This document shows positions 8,362 through 18,213 of a stretch of 64,000 nucleotides of DNA, piece by piece. Each line of letters starts with the position of its first letter. Position 1 is the first letter of the stretch. The stretch covers positions 4,482,001 through 4,546,000 of the forward strand of contig NZ_QBTZ01000001.1 in the NCBI RefSeq assembly GCF_003058055.1, in the 5' to 3' direction. Made by a program: the position numbers and the translations under genes. The notes beneath the pieces were generated by a model. It ran no database searches, was not told the DNA's origin, and saw only the letters and a list, made by a program, of their open reading frames with translations. This stretch comes from Acidovorax sp. 107 (lineage in GTDB: Bacteria; Pseudomonadota; Gammaproteobacteria; Burkholderiales; Burkholderiaceae_C).

Positions 8362-8384
8362 ACGGCCCGCGTGTAGCGGGCCGT
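8362..8384 (-). terminator. Hairpin after lspA
   Basis: ACGGCCCGC and GCGGGCCGT form a nine-pair stem with a five-base loop, 27 bases beyond the lspA stop. Read on the minus strand it is followed only by a weak T stretch, so it is a poor intrinsic terminator or a transcript-protecting end. Confidence 0.45.
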
Positions 8385-8410
8385 TGGGATAGGAGGGGGG
8401 CTGGGCAGCC

Positions 8411-8923
8411 TCAGCGCTCGCGCCGCACCCTCAGCAGCTCATCCAGGATCAGGCAGGCAGCGCCGACGGTAATGGCTGAGTCCGCCAGGTTGAACGACGG
8501 GAAGTACCAGCCCGCGTAGTGGAACTGCAAGAAGTCCACCACGTAGCCATGCATGAGCCGGTCCACCACGTTGCCCACGGCACCGCCCAGGATGCTGGAC
8601 AGCGCAAAGCTGAACAGCTTCTGGCCCGGGTGCGCACGCAGCTGCCACACGATGAAGACCGTGGCCGCCACACCAACCCCTGTGAACAGCCAGCGCTGCC
8701 AGCCGCCCGCGTCCGACAGGAACGAGAACGCTGCGCCGGTGTTGTGGGCGCGCACGATGTTGAAGAAGCTGGTGATGAGCGTGGAGTCGCCCAGCTGGTA
8801 GTGGTTGAGGATCAGCGTCTTGGTGATCTGGTCGGCCACCAGCAGAAACACTGCCCACGCCAGCCAGGGCCACATGCCCGCACCGGTGCGCCCGGCCTGC
8901 CCGGTTTGCGTAGAGCGCGCCAT
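8411..8923 (-). CDS. lspA: Lipoprotein signal peptidase II
   Basis: A 170-residue inner-membrane aspartic protease that cleaves the signal peptides of prolipoproteins after lipid attachment. The two catalytic aspartates are present in NVVDR (D121) and FNLAD (D148), and the N-terminal signature VADQITK is intact. Four hydrophobic segments fit the family. The ATG at 8923 overlaps the ileS stop as TGATG, and a GTG one codon earlier is also possible. Last gene of the ribF-ileS-lspA series on the minus strand, the same order as in E. coli, so it is probably co-transcribed with ileS. Confidence 0.97.
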   Translation of the reverse strand: MARSTQTGQAGRTGAGMWPWLAWAVFLLVADQITKTLILNHYQLGDSTLITSFFNIVRAHNTGAAFSFLSDAGGWQRWLFTGVGVAATVFIVWQLRAHPGQKLFSFALSSILGGAVGNVVDRLMHGYVVDFLQFHYAGWYFPSFNLADSAITVGAACLILDELLRVRRER

Positions 8924-11808
8924 CACGCGTGCGCCCGGCTTTCGCCGTCACCATAAAGGTTGCTGGTACAACGACCGCAGATGGTGGGGTGCGCGGCATC
9001 GCTGCCCACGTCGCTCCGGTAGTGCCAGCAGCGCTCGCATTTGGCGTCCGAGCTGGGTTGGACGCTGATCTGGAGGGTGCTTCCAGCGACCAGTTCGATG
9101 GCGGAGAGGATGAAGACGAACTTCAGGTCCTCACCCAGACTGGCCAGCAGCGCATGGTCCTCGGGCGCAGCGGTGAGGGTCACGGTGGCCTGCAGCGACG
9201 AGCCCACCTGGCCGGCGGCACGCAGGGCCTCGATCTCCTTGTTCACTGCATCGCGGATCTCGCGGATACGCGACCACTTGGCCAGCAGGCCTTCGTCGGC
9301 ACCGGCACCCACGCCCGCGACGTTGCCGTAGGTCTCCAGGAAGATCGAGTCGGAGCTGCCGAACACCTTCCACGCCTCTTCCGCCGTGAACGACAGAAAC
9401 GGCGCCATCCAGCGCAGCATGGCGTGCGTGATGTTGTAGAGCGCCGTCTGCGCGCTACGGCGGGCCAGGCTCATGGGCGCCGTGGTGTACAGGCGGTCCT
9501 TGAGCACGTCCAGGTAGAAGCCGCCCAGGTCTTCCGAGCAGTACAGCTGCAGTTTGGCGACCACGGGGTGGAACTCGTACACCTTGTAGTGCGCGAGCAC
9601 CTCGGCCTGGAACTCGGACGCGCGCGTGAGCGCGTAGCGGTCGATCTCCAGCATCTGGTCAAACGGCACCGCGTCCTTGGCCGGGTCAAAGTCACTCACG
9701 TTGGCCAGCAGGAACCGCAGCGTGTTGCGAATGCGGCGGTAGGCGTCCACCACGCGGGCCAGGATCTTCTCGTCGCCCGCGATGTCGCCCGAGTAGTCGC
9801 TCGCGGCCACCCACAGGCGGATGATCTCGGCGCCCAGCTTCTTGTTGATCTCTTGTGGGTCTATGCCGTTGCCCAGCGACTTGCTCATCTTGCGGCCCTG
9901 GCTGTCCACGGTGAAGCCGTGGGTCAGCAGGCCGCGATAGGGCGCACGGCCTTCCAGGGCCGATGCCAGCAGCAGCGAGCTGTGGAACCACCCGCGGTGC
10001 TGGTCATGGCCTTCCAGGTACAGATCGGCCTCGGGGCCGGTGTCGTGGTGCACGCTGGAGTGCGTGCCGCGCAGCACGTGGCTGAAGGTCGAGCCGGAGT
10101 CGAACCATACTTCCAGGATGTCAGTGCTCTTGGTGTAGTGCGGTGCGTCGGCAGCACCCAGGATTTCTTCGGTGGTCACGCGGCTCCAAGCCTCGATGCC
10201 GCCCTTTTCCACGATGTCTGCGGCCTGGTCCATGATCTCCATGGTGCGCGGGTGCAGCTCGCCCGAATCCTTGTGCAGGAAGAATGGGATGGGCACGCCC
10301 CAGCTGCGCTGGCGCGAGATGCACCAGTCGGGCCGCCCGGCGATCATGTCGTGCAGGCGGGCCTTGCCGTTCTCGGGGTAGAAGCTGGTGTGCTCGATGG
10401 CGTCCAGCGCGATCTGGCGCAGCGTCTTGGCAGGCTTCATGCCGGGCAGGGTGAACACGCCTTCGCCTTCGTCCATGCGCACAAACCATTGCGCTGCCGC
10501 GCGGTAGATCACCGGCGTCTTGTGGCGCCAGCAGTGGGGGTAGCTGTGGGTGATGTCCTTGGTGGTCATCAGGCGGCCCGCGTTGCGCAGGGCTTCGATG
10601 ATCACGGGAACAGCCTTCCAGATGTGCTGGCCGCCAAATAGCGGGAAGTCGGCTGCATAGGTGCCGTTGCCCTGCACGGGGTTCAGGATGTCATCCAGCG
10701 CCATGCCATGCGCGCGGCAGGAGTTGAAGTCTTCCAGGCCGTAGGCGGGCGACGAGTGCACGATACCCGTGCCATCGTCGGCCGTGGCGTAGTCGGCCAG
10801 GTACACGGGCGACAGGCGGCGGTAGCCAAAGCTGCCGTCTTCGCTGGCCACGTCGTACAGCGGGTGCTCAAATTCCAGTCCGCCCAGGTTCTTGCCCAGG
10901 GTGGTGGCCAGCACGCTGCCGGTGAGGCCGTAGCGCTCCAGGCACGAGGCCACCAGCGGCTCGGCGACGAGCAGGATGCGTTCGCCCGCGTCCACCAGCG
11001 CGTAGGTGATCTCGGGATTCAGGTTCAGCGCCTGGTTGGCGGGGATGGTCCAGGCGGTGGTGGTCCAGATGACGACGAAGGCGTCCTTGGTCAATGCGGG
11101 CAGACCAAACGCGGCGGCCAGCTGGGCCGGGTCGTGCGACTTGAAGGCCACGTCCAGTGTGGTGCTCTTCTTGTCCTGGTATTCGATCTCGAACTCGGCG
11201 AGCGAACTGCCGCAGTCAAAGCACCAGTACACGGGCTTGAGGCCCCGGTACACAAAGCCGCGTTCCATCACGCGCTTGAAGGCGCGGATTTCTCCCGCCT
11301 CGTTGGCGGGGTTCATGGTCTTGTAGGGGTTGTCCCATTCGCCCAGCACGCCCAGGCGCTTGAAGTCCACCATCTGCTGCGCGATCTGCTCGGTGGCAAA
11401 CGCGCGGCTTTTGGCCTGCATGTCGTCACGGCTCAGATTGCGGCCGTGTTTCTTTTCGATGGCGTTCTCGATCGGCAAGCCATGGCAGTCCCAGCCCGGC
11501 ACGTACAGCGCGTCGAAGCCTTCGAGCTGGCGCGCCTTGGTGATCATGTCCTTGAGGATCTTGTTGACCGCGTGGCCCATGTGGATCTGGCCGTTGGCAT
11601 AGGGCGGGCCGTCGTGCAGGATGAACTTGGGCGCGCCCCGGCGTGCATCGCGCAGGCGCTTGTAGATCCCTTGGTCTTCCCATTCCTTGACCCAGCCGGG
11701 TTCGCGCTTGGGCAGGTCGCCGCGCATCGGAAAGGGGGTGTCGGGCAGGTTCAGCGTGCTGCGGTAGTCCGGAGCGGAGGGAGCGGTGGTACTGGCGTTG
11801 TCGGACAT
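8923..11808 (-). CDS. ileS: Isoleucyl-tRNA synthetase
   Basis: A 961-residue class I synthetase that charges tRNA-Ile in the cytoplasm. The HIGH motif appears as HMGH within [16 protein letters not shown], and the KMSKS loop as [14 protein letters not shown]. The CP1 editing domain lies between them, with [14 protein letters not shown]. The C-terminal zinc finger is present (CERCWHY, then CGRC close to the end). Length and order match bacterial type-I IleRS such as the E. coli enzyme. The stop overlaps the lspA start. The start at 11808 gives the usual short polar leader followed by [16 protein letters not shown], a standard IleRS N-terminus. Confidence 0.98.
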   Translation of the reverse strand: MSDNASTTAPSAPDYRSTLNLPDTPFPMRGDLPKREPGWVKEWEDQGIYKRLRDARRGAPKFILHDGPPYANGQIHMGHAVNKILKDMITKARQLEGFDALYVPGWDCHGLPIENAIEKKHGRNLSRDDMQAKSRAFATEQIAQQMVDFKRLGVLGEWDNPYKTMNPANEAGEIRAFKRVMERGFVYRGLKPVYWCFDCGSSLAEFEIEYQDKKSTTLDVAFKSHDPAQLAAAFGLPALTKDAFVVIWTTTAWTIPANQALNLNPEITYALVDAGERILLVAEPLVASCLERYGLTGSVLATTLGKNLGGLEFEHPLYDVASEDGSFGYRRLSPVYLADYATADDGTGIVHSSPAYGLEDFNSCRAHGMALDDILNPVQGNGTYAADFPLFGGQHIWKAVPVIIEALRNAGRLMTTKDITHSYPHCWRHKTPVIYRAAAQWFVRMDEGEGVFTLPGMKPAKTLRQIALDAIEHTSFYPENGKARLHDMIAGRPDWCISRQRSWGVPIPFFLHKDSGELHPRTMEIMDQAADIVEKGGIEAWSRVTTEEILGAADAPHYTKSTDILEVWFDSGSTFSHVLRGTHSSVHHDTGPEADLYLEGHDQHRGWFHSSLLLASALEGRAPYRGLLTHGFTVDSQGRKMSKSLGNGIDPQEINKKLGAEIIRLWVAASDYSGDIAGDEKILARVVDAYRRIRNTLRFLLANVSDFDPAKDAVPFDQMLEIDRYALTRASEFQAEVLAHYKVYEFHPVVAKLQLYCSEDLGGFYLDVLKDRLYTTAPMSLARRSAQTALYNITHAMLRWMAPFLSFTAEEAWKVFGSSDSIFLETYGNVAGVGAGADEGLLAKWSRIREIRDAVNKEIEALRAAGQVGSSLQATVTLTAAPEDHALLASLGEDLKFVFILSAIELVAGSTLQISVQPSSDAKCERCWHYRSDVGSDAAHPTICGRCTSNLYGDGESRAHA

Positions 11809-11918
11809 GAGGGAGCCTTAAAACGGGGCATTCCGGGGCAGGCCCGGAGCAAAACGGGAAAGAGCGTGGCGTGGAGAGATGTCGTGCCTGCCGGGCAGGC
11901 GCTGCGCAGGCAGCTCCC

Positions 11919-12962
11919 TCAAATTCGGTCGCGAGTGGTCTGGCGCCGGGTCTCGGTATGGTTGGGTGCCGTCGCAAAGTAGGCGCGGGCATCCGCACAG
12001 TCCTTGGCAATGCCCGCCGTCAGGGCATCCAGACCGTCGTACTTCAGCTCGTCGTGCAGTTTGTGCAGCAGTTCCACCCGCACGATTTTACCGTACGCTT
12101 CTTCGGCGCCCAGTCCGGCCGGCCACTGCAGGCAATGGGTTTCCAGCAGCACGCGGCCACCGTTGACGTCCTGGGGGTCCAGCGAGGGGCGCACGCCCAG
12201 GTTGGCCACGCCTGGCAGGGGCTCGGCCGCAAGGCCATGCACCAGCACGGCGAAGATGCCGCTGGCGGCGGGCTTCCAGTGGGCAAATCGCAGGTTCAGC
12301 GTGCGAAAGCCGTCCCCGGCTCCCTCGGCGGTGGCGCCCAGCTCGCGTCCCAGCTTTCGGCCGTGTACCACATGGCCGCTGATGGTGTAGGGCCGTCCCA
12401 GCAGCCGCGCGGCAGATTCCATGTCGCCAGCGCTCAGGGCCTGGCGCACGGCGGAGCTGGAGACACGCAGGCCATGCACCTCGTAGCTGTTCATGCGCGC
12501 CACGTCAAAGCCTTGGGCTTGCCCCGACGCATCGAGCATGGCGTAGTCGCCTGCGCGCTGGCGCCCGAAGCGGAAATCATCGCCCACCAGCACGTAGCGC
12601 GCGCCCAGGCCGCGTACCAGCACCTCGTCGATGAATGCCTCGGGTGACTGGGCCGCCAGTCGCGCATCGAACGGCAGCACCACGGTCTGCTGCACCCCGC
12701 AGCGCTCCAGCTCGGTGAGCTTGTCCCGCAGGGTGCCGATACGGGCCGGGGCCAGTTCGGGCTTGTGGTGAGCGCCAGCAAAGTAGTCGCGCGGGTGGGG
12801 CTCGAAAGTGAGCACACAACTGTCCACCCTCCGGTGTGCTGCCTCGCTGTTCAAAAGGGCCAGCATCGCCTGGTGGCCACGGTGCACGCCGTCGAAGTTA
12901 CCGATGGTCAGCGCACAGGCATCGGCGATGCCAGGGTGGTGGAATCCGCGAAAGATCTTCAT
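11919..12962 (-). CDS. ribF: Bifunctional riboflavin kinase / FAD synthetase
   Basis: A 347-residue enzyme that converts riboflavin to FMN and then FAD. The N-terminal FMN-adenylyltransferase domain (about 1-185) starts with LTIGNFDGVHRGHQAML, the nucleotidyltransferase motif, and contains LVGDDFRFGRQRAGD. The C-terminal riboflavin kinase domain starts near GRPYTISGHVVHGRKLGRELG (split over residues about 190-210) and has GVANLGVRPSL, both typical. The tail beyond the kinase domain (ETRRQTTRDRI) is unremarkable. It precedes ileS by 110 bases on the same strand, as in E. coli. A full dispersed palindromic repeat begins immediately upstream of its start. Confidence 0.96.
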   Translation of the reverse strand: MKIFRGFHHPGIADACALTIGNFDGVHRGHQAMLALLNSEAAHRRVDSCVLTFEPHPRDYFAGAHHKPELAPARIGTLRDKLTELERCGVQQTVVLPFDARLAAQSPEAFIDEVLVRGLGARYVLVGDDFRFGRQRAGDYAMLDASGQAQGFDVARMNSYEVHGLRVSSSAVRQALSAGDMESAARLLGRPYTISGHVVHGRKLGRELGATAEGAGDGFRTLNLRFAHWKPAASGIFAVLVHGLAAEPLPGVANLGVRPSLDPQDVNGGRVLLETHCLQWPAGLGAEEAYGKIVRVELLHKLHDELKYDGLDALTAGIAKDCADARAYFATAPNHTETRRQTTRDRI

Positions 12963-12965
12963 CGG

Positions 12966-13032
12966 TTTGTTATCTTTTTGATAGCAGCATGCGCATGTCC
13001 ATCAAGCGCAGGACGCCAATTTGTCATGAAAA
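12966..13032 (+). repeat. Full dispersed palindromic repeat upstream of ribF
   Basis: TTTGTTAT and GATAGCAGC form the left stem, GCGCATG and AAGCGC the right part, then GACGCCAATTTGTCATG. It sits between the divergent ribF and HNH genes, four bases from the ribF start codon, so it occupies the ribF ribosome-binding region. Confidence 0.8.
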
Positions 13033-13130
13033 CGGAGTATATTGTGACCCACGGCTGGCCCCGCGCAGGGCTGCCCGCGAGACATCTGCGTTCCGAATCC
13101 TTGTGTACTTTGTGTTCCAGGAGGCGTGTT

Positions 13131-13688
13131 TTGAAGGTCTTGAAGCTGTCAGCCCAGGGGCTGCCCCAATCGTGGATTTCACTCGAACAGGCGGTGATTC
13201 ACTATGCCGCTGGTGAGGTGCGCTGGGAGTCCGGCGCCCAGATCGCCCGGTTCCGGGGCGGGCACAACGCCATCACGGGTGAGCAATCGGTGATCGCCAT
13301 CAACAGCATCATTGGCACCAAGGGCGTGCCCAGCATCAACCCGTTCGACCTCAAGCCCAGCCTGACCAACGGCAAGCTTTTTGCGCGCGACCGCAATGTG
13401 TGCGCTTATTGCGGTGGGCATTTTCACGAAGAGGACCTGACACGCGAGCACATCGTGCCTTTTGCCCGCAACGGCCAGGACCACTGGATGAACGTGGTCA
13501 CCGCCTGCCGCCCCTGCAACCACCGCAAAGGGCCCCGCACGCCCGAGCAGGCGCACATGCCGCTGCTCTACACGCCCTACGTGCCCAGCCTGTGGGAAGA
13601 CTTCATTTTGCGCAACCGGCGCATCCTGGCGGATCAAATGGACTTCTTGATGGCCCATGTGCCGAAGTCGTCACGCTTGTTGGCGTAA
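13131..13688 (+). CDS. HNH endonuclease-family protein
   Basis: A 185-residue protein with a single HNH nuclease domain. The zinc and catalytic parts are CAYCGG (residues about 90-95), LTREHIVPFARNG with the catalytic His, and CRPCNHRKG. The N-terminal 80 residues show no clear family. It starts at TTG at 13131, chosen because a perfect AGGAGG (13119-13124) lies six bases upstream; an upstream ATG at 13026 is in frame but has no such site. The gene stands alone, without a methyltransferase or restriction partner, so it is a generic HNH protein of unknown target rather than an evident defence nuclease. Confidence 0.88.
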   Translation: MKVLKLSAQGLPQSWISLEQAVIHYAAGEVRWESGAQIARFRGGHNAITGEQSVIAINSIIGTKGVPSINPFDLKPSLTNGKLFARDRNVCAYCGGHFHEEDLTREHIVPFARNGQDHWMNVVTACRPCNHRKGPRTPEQAHMPLLYTPYVPSLWEDFILRNRRILADQMDFLMAHVPKSSRLLA

Positions 13689-13741
13689 CGCTTGGGTCCA
13701 CACCGCCCGCGTGCACAGTGCGGCGGGACCTTGCCAAGCGG

Positions 13742-15052
13742 TCAAGCTGCCTTGTAGGCAGTCACCACGAACCCGGGGACGGGGGTGTGGTTTTCTTCGC
13801 GCAGCACGGTTTCCTCGATCTCGACGGTGGCAAACCCAGCAGATTCGCACACCGCTTCCACGTGGCTGCGCTTGTGCGCATAACGGCCGGCAGGTTGCAA
13901 AACCATGTCGGGGCCTTGTTCGGGGGCCGCCTCGAACGAGAAGACCATCATGCCGCCCGGTGCTAGCACGCGGTGCGCGTTAGGGATGGCTTGCGTCACT
14001 TCGCCAGCGTAGATGAACACGTCCAGCGCAGCAATCACCTGATAGAGCGCGGCGGGCGTCTCGCGCAGTGCGTCATGCAGGTTGACGGTATGGAAACGGT
14101 CGTAAACGTTGTGCCGTGCAGCCTGCTCGATCATCTTCATCGCGGGGTCAACCCCCACCAGCGCCCCATCCAGCCGGCCGAGGCAAACCCCGAGCAGGCC
14201 CGTGCCGCATCCCAGGTCGAGCACGTTGATTTTCTTGTCGGGGTGGCGCGCCAAGATCTTGTCGCCCACCTGCTTGGGCAACTGGTATTTGAGACCGCGC
14301 ACCATGTGCAGGTCGTAGAACTCTGCCATGTTGTCGAAAATCGCGCGCGTCAGCTCGGCCGGTTGCTGGCCGGGCGTCTCACCATGGGCCAACCGGGCGT
14401 AATACTGGTACACGGCGTCGTCTGGCGCCAAACCCAGCAAAGCCGCGGCGCTGTCGCGTGCTCCAGTGGGGTTGCCTGCGGCAATGCAGGCCTGCACATG
14501 GCCCACCAATGACTGCGGATCTGCAGGATGCTCCTGCACCAGGGCATTCCACATCGAGATGGACGCTTCGTGCTGGCCCTGGTCGCTCAGATCACGTGCC
14601 AACAGGCGCCGCAGCGCCACATCACCAGGGACCAGGTCGAGTCCACGGCGCAGGTGGCGGATTGCCATGTCGAGATGCCCGGCGCGGTGCGCGATGTCGA
14701 TGACGCCCGCGAGCACCTGCAGGTTCTGGGGTTCAAGCGTAGCGACTTTCTCCGCGGTTTCAATCGCCTCCTGGAACTGGTTTTGGCGCGCCAGCAGCAA
14801 GGCCAATTCCAGCAGTCCAGGGCCCCAGTCCGGCGCCAGAGACACCGACTTGCGAAGCGCTTCAAAAGCACCTTTGACATTGCCCGACTTTTCCGCCAGC
14901 AGTCCGCCAAGCATGAAAACGCGGGGGTCTTGTGGCCATTGGGCGTTGGCCTTATTGAGCGTCAGTGCGGCATTCTTGAGATCGCCTTGTGCAATCTGCT
15001 CGCGGGCCTGGGTCAGGTGCTGAAGGTTGGGATCGGTCGCTGTGGCGCTCAT
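13742..15052 (-). CDS. TPR-repeat SAM-dependent methyltransferase (COG4976-like)
   Basis: A 436-residue two-part protein. Residues about 1-220 are tetratricopeptide-type helix pairs (for example ARQNQFQEAIETAEKVATLEP and IRHLRRGLDLVPGD). Residues about 225-436 form a class I methyltransferase with the SAM-binding motif VLDLGCGTGLLG, GVDPAMKM and a later VLAPGGMMVFSFEA. This matches the family described as predicted methyltransferase with TPR repeats; the substrate is not established. It converges with the HNH gene, with only about 50 bases between, and is separated from the sensor kinase gene by about 135 bases. Confidence 0.9.
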   Translation of the reverse strand: MSATATDPNLQHLTQAREQIAQGDLKNAALTLNKANAQWPQDPRVFMLGGLLAEKSGNVKGAFEALRKSVSLAPDWGPGLLELALLLARQNQFQEAIETAEKVATLEPQNLQVLAGVIDIAHRAGHLDMAIRHLRRGLDLVPGDVALRRLLARDLSDQGQHEASISMWNALVQEHPADPQSLVGHVQACIAAGNPTGARDSAAALLGLAPDDAVYQYYARLAHGETPGQQPAELTRAIFDNMAEFYDLHMVRGLKYQLPKQVGDKILARHPDKKINVLDLGCGTGLLGVCLGRLDGALVGVDPAMKMIEQAARHNVYDRFHTVNLHDALRETPAALYQVIAALDVFIYAGEVTQAIPNAHRVLAPGGMMVFSFEAAPEQGPDMVLQPAGRYAHKRSHVEAVCESAGFATVEIEETVLREENHTPVPGFVVTAYKAA

Positions 15053-15188
15053 GGATACTGAAACTTTGAAAAGGGACCGCCGGGCGGTCTGCCGGACACA
15101 AGAGGGCCGACGTCAACAGAAATTGCGGAGCACAATTATCCAGGATTCCGCTGGCGCAGCTTTCTGGCGACGTAGCGCTGGTGGCGCC

Positions 15189-17252
15189 TCATCTCCCGCT
15201 CGGGCTGATGCGCTGCGAGGCCAGCGTCAATGTGAAGCAGGCGCCTAAGCCCTCGCTGGACTGGACGGTGATGTCGCCCCCGTGCAAGCGTGCAATGCGG
15301 CGCGCAACCCATAGTCCAAGGCCAAATCCCTTACTTTGGTCTGTGCGGTCGCCTCGCTCAAACTGTTCAAAAATACGGTTCATCACGTCCAGCGACATTC
15401 CAGAGCCTTCGTCCGCCACAGAGATTTCAAGCAGCCCCGTCACCCCCTTTTGTGCCGCAATGAAGATTTCCCCGGCGGTTGCATATTTCACGGCGTTATC
15501 CACCAGGTTGGACAGGGCAATGTGCACCAGGGTGGCGTCGCAGACCCATTCCGTTGGCGCAGAGTCGGTAAAAAGCTGCAAGCGGTGGCGGGGCGACCAG
15601 TGCACCAATTGAGCGGCGTGGTGGAGAAAGTCGCTGACCTTGACCGGTGATGCCTGCAGCGCGAGGCCGCTGTGGTCGAGTCGCTCATTGATCAGACAGC
15701 TGTCGACCAATGCGGTCAGGCGCCTGCTGGCCCTTCGTATTTGCACGGCCCGATCCACCTGAGGCTGCAGCTCGGCGGAGGGAAAGCTCTGCTGCTCTGC
15801 CGCAGCGCTATCGATCACGGTCAGTGGGGTTCGGAACTCGTGGCTGATCATGTGGAAGAACTGCCGTTGTTCATCTCGCAAGGCGCGCTCGCTTTCAAGC
15901 GATGTTGCAAGCGCGACTTGGGCCGCCGATAGCTCCGTAGTCCGCTGCAGGATGCGTTCCTCCAGCGATTGCTCGGACAGCGCCAGCCGCTCTATGGCCT
16001 GGTCCTTCGCGCGCTGGGCTCTGCGATAACGGGTCACCATCCCGACGAACACCGCGCTGGCCAGCAGAGCGGTGAATGCGATGGCCTCAAGTTGCCAGAT
16101 CCATGTCGCATCGATATTCCATTGAATCTGACCCGTCATGAGAATGGCGATGGGCACGCCGCACAGGCAATGCAGGCCGTATGCCAGGAGTAAAAGCACA
16201 TGCGGACCGATGCGGTCTCGGCGCCGCAATGTCAGACAGCAAAGTGATATTCCTACGATGTCGCTGGCAAGTAGAGAAATCAGATTGACCCACGCCACGT
16301 CGGGGTAAAAGCCCAGAGGTCCGCTGAAAGCGCCCAGCACATTCACTCCGATGAGGAGGGTCAGGAATCTGCCGGTCCACTGGTAGGGCGTATGGCGTGT
16401 CAGCTGCTCTTTGATTTGCCATGCCAGCGCCGCGGGTAGCAAAAAAGCCCCCATGCTGACAGCGTTGCTGTCCCAGAAGCTAAAGTCCGGTGGGGTCCAG
16501 AGACTTGAGTAGCCCCGCACGTTGAACACGTGAATGGCGCTGGCAGTCACCAGGACCGCGAGCGAGAAGAGCGCACGCGTCCGGAAAATGATGGTGGCAG
16601 CCCAGATGCCCACTAAAAGAGCGGACATGGCGCCGAAATAAAGCCCCATGAGCAGTTCCGCGGATGCTAGGGTGGTTGCAAGAGTGTGGGTATCGAGAAT
16701 GTCCGCTTGGAACTGCGTCGCGCTGGTTGTATGAATCCGGATGAGAGCTTCCCGGCCGGGTGTCAAACGAAACAGATGTTGCCTAACGCCCGGTTTGCGA
16801 TCCGTGGGCACCAGATCCCCGCTCTCCTGCAGATGCCACGCACCATCGCTGCCCTTCTGGTACAGGGTCACAAAGTCAAGATAGGTCGGCTGTGCCAGCA
16901 GCCAGAGATCTCCAGGTTCATGTTCAGGGGGGAGCGCTGGCACCTTGAAGCGCAGCCATACGGTGTGACGCAGATACCCAGCGCTCAAAGGCGCTTGGAG
17001 GTTGGCTTTCGCTTCTTCTGCTGGAGTGGTGCTGATCGCCTCAGGTCCCAGATTGCCGCTGGGATCATCCAGTCTGTCCATGGGGACATCCCAACCCAGC
17101 TGCCAACTGGTTGGCGTTTGTAGCGCTTGTGCTGGTGTGCATGCCAAACCCCATAGCAGAACGCAGAGCCAAAGTGCGGTCAAGGGGATGTGAGTTGTCC
17201 TGGACGGCTTTCGGCGCATCTTTTCTGTGAGTGCTTGAGAGTTCTTGTGCAT
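15189..17252 (-). CDS. 7TMR-DISM sensor histidine kinase
   Basis: A membrane sensor kinase of about 687 residues. A signal-like helix (about 20-43) is followed by a periplasmic 7TMR-DISM extracellular domain (about 45-200, with WLRFKVPAL and DLWLLAQPTYLDFVTLY), seven hydrophobic segments (about 215-405), a coiled linker, HisKA with phospho-acceptor FFHMISHEFRTPL, and an HATPase with LSNLVDNAVKYA, DEGSGM and GFGLGLWVARR. All catalytic boxes are intact. The start at 17252 gives the N-terminal signal helix a short charged lead; 17219 is an alternative. It is divergent from an OmpR-type regulator, 67 bases apart, presumably its partner. Ligands of this class are often carbohydrates or unknown. 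Confidence 0.92.
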   Translation of the reverse strand: MHKNSQALTEKMRRKPSRTTHIPLTALWLCVLLWGLACTPAQALQTPTSWQLGWDVPMDRLDDPSGNLGPEAISTTPAEEAKANLQAPLSAGYLRHTVWLRFKVPALPPEHEPGDLWLLAQPTYLDFVTLYQKGSDGAWHLQESGDLVPTDRKPGVRQHLFRLTPGREALIRIHTTSATQFQADILDTHTLATTLASAELLMGLYFGAMSALLVGIWAATIIFRTRALFSLAVLVTASAIHVFNVRGYSSLWTPPDFSFWDSNAVSMGAFLLPAALAWQIKEQLTRHTPYQWTGRFLTLLIGVNVLGAFSGPLGFYPDVAWVNLISLLASDIVGISLCCLTLRRRDRIGPHVLLLLAYGLHCLCGVPIAILMTGQIQWNIDATWIWQLEAIAFTALLASAVFVGMVTRYRRAQRAKDQAIERLALSEQSLEERILQRTTELSAAQVALATSLESERALRDEQRQFFHMISHEFRTPLTVIDSAAAEQQSFPSAELQPQVDRAVQIRRASRRLTALVDSCLINERLDHSGLALQASPVKVSDFLHHAAQLVHWSPRHRLQLFTDSAPTEWVCDATLVHIALSNLVDNAVKYATAGEIFIAAQKGVTGLLEISVADEGSGMSLDVMNRIFEQFERGDRTDQSKGFGLGLWVARRIARLHGGDITVQSSEGLGACFTLTLASQRISPSGR

Positions 17253-17319
17253 GGCTGGCGGCGTGATGCGCTGACACAATGTTACGCAACCCACTTCCTG
17301 ATCTGCTCTCATTTTTCTC

Positions 17320-18003
17320 ATGTCTGCCGAACCGATCATTGCTGTTGTCGAAGACGACGAGGACATTCGCAGCAATGTGTGCCGATTCCTCGCGCGCTCT
17401 GGCTTTCAGTCTTGGGGCGCCGAATCCGCAGAGGACTTCTACGTTCGTCTGCTGCAGTCGCGTGTGGATCTGGTTGTGATCGACATTGGGCTGCCAGGTG
17501 AAGATGGCCTGAGCTTGCTCACCCGTTTGGCATCTCAGGGCGTCCCCACGGTACTCATGACGGCCCGTGCTGATCTCGATAGTCGGATCAGAGGTCTCGA
17601 TGCCGGTGCATTGCAGTATTTCGTGAAGCCTGTGGATATGCAGGAACTCGTGGCTGGCATCCGTTCCCAGTTGCGCAGCAAGCGCTTGCAAGGGGGGATC
17701 GACGTGTCGGTTGCTGCGCCCTGGCAACTGGATGCAGCGAACGCTGCCTTGCGCGCGCCCAATCAATTGCTGGTACCTCTTACGACCCGTGAGCTTGAAC
17801 TTCTGTCTTGCCTTTTCAAGACAAAGGGCGTGGTTGTCAGCAAGCAGGTTTTGATGCAGGCCGTGGGTGGAAGAGGGTTGGAGGACGACTTCCACCGCAT
17901 CGAGTCGGCGCTCAACCGGTTGCGCCGCAAGACTCTGGAAATCACCAGCATGCCCTTGCCGGTGCGTGCAGTGTTCGGCAAGGGGCTCGTCTTCGTGACA
18001 TAG
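17320..18003 (+). CDS. OmpR-family response regulator
   Basis: A 227-residue two-component regulator. The receiver domain (1-115) has the acidic pocket E11-D12-D13, phospho-acceptor D55 in VVIDIGLPGEDG, T81 and K103 in FVKPVD. The C-terminal winged helix (about 145-227) is of the Trans_reg_C type (TTRELELLSCLFKTKGVVVSKQVL and RIESALNRLRRK). It is divergent from the 7TMR-DISM kinase and lies just upstream of the large IPTL-CTERM secreted protein gene, which is therefore a plausible target. The DNA-binding domain is more divergent than that of the second OmpR-type regulator in this window. Confidence 0.93.
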   Translation: MSAEPIIAVVEDDEDIRSNVCRFLARSGFQSWGAESAEDFYVRLLQSRVDLVVIDIGLPGEDGLSLLTRLASQGVPTVLMTARADLDSRIRGLDAGALQYFVKPVDMQELVAGIRSQLRSKRLQGGIDVSVAAPWQLDAANAALRAPNQLLVPLTTRELELLSCLFKTKGVVVSKQVLMQAVGGRGLEDDFHRIESALNRLRRKTLEITSMPLPVRAVFGKGLVFVT

Positions 18004-18160
18004 CCCTGCGCAGGGGCTCCTACGGCTGCACTGGCGCAGCATCGCCCACCCATTCAACCAGTTACCCATTTTCTTTCGATGGCTTGAAGGCCAACGAGGG
18101 GAGAGGCTTGCCTGTGCGCCAGCCGTTCGAAGTCAGTTTGGCTTTTTTTGTGTGAGTCAA

Positions 18161-18178
18161 CCCGCGGCCGTCCGCGGG
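18161..18178. other. GC-rich hairpin in the leader of the IPTL-CTERM gene
   Basis: CCCGCGG and CCGCGGG pair around CCGT, 36 bases before the chosen start. There is no T run, so it is not an intrinsic terminator in the plus direction. The rest of the 18004-18160 gap shows only a small hairpin (AGCCCTGC/GCAGGG) after the regulator stop. Confidence 0.5.
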
Positions 18179-18213
18179 AATTTGCGGTTTACCAAGAGGG
18201 GGAAGTGTTGAAA

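Noticed and set aside
8929..10641. Long open frame of 570 codons opposite ileS
   Set aside because: It lies wholly antisense to a certain ileS gene, has His/Gln/Arg-rich composition without domains and is a frame shadow of GC-rich codon bias.
13131..15052. HNH nuclease and TPR-methyltransferase as a restriction-modification or defence pair
   Set aside because: The genes converge rather than form an operon, the methyltransferase lacks DNA methylase motifs such as NPPY or the cytosine PC motif with target domain, and the HNH gene lacks a partner.
18004..18213. Cyclic di-GMP riboswitch before the IPTL-CTERM gene
   Set aside because: The gap holds small GC-rich hairpins but none of the conserved bases of the GEMM aptamers.
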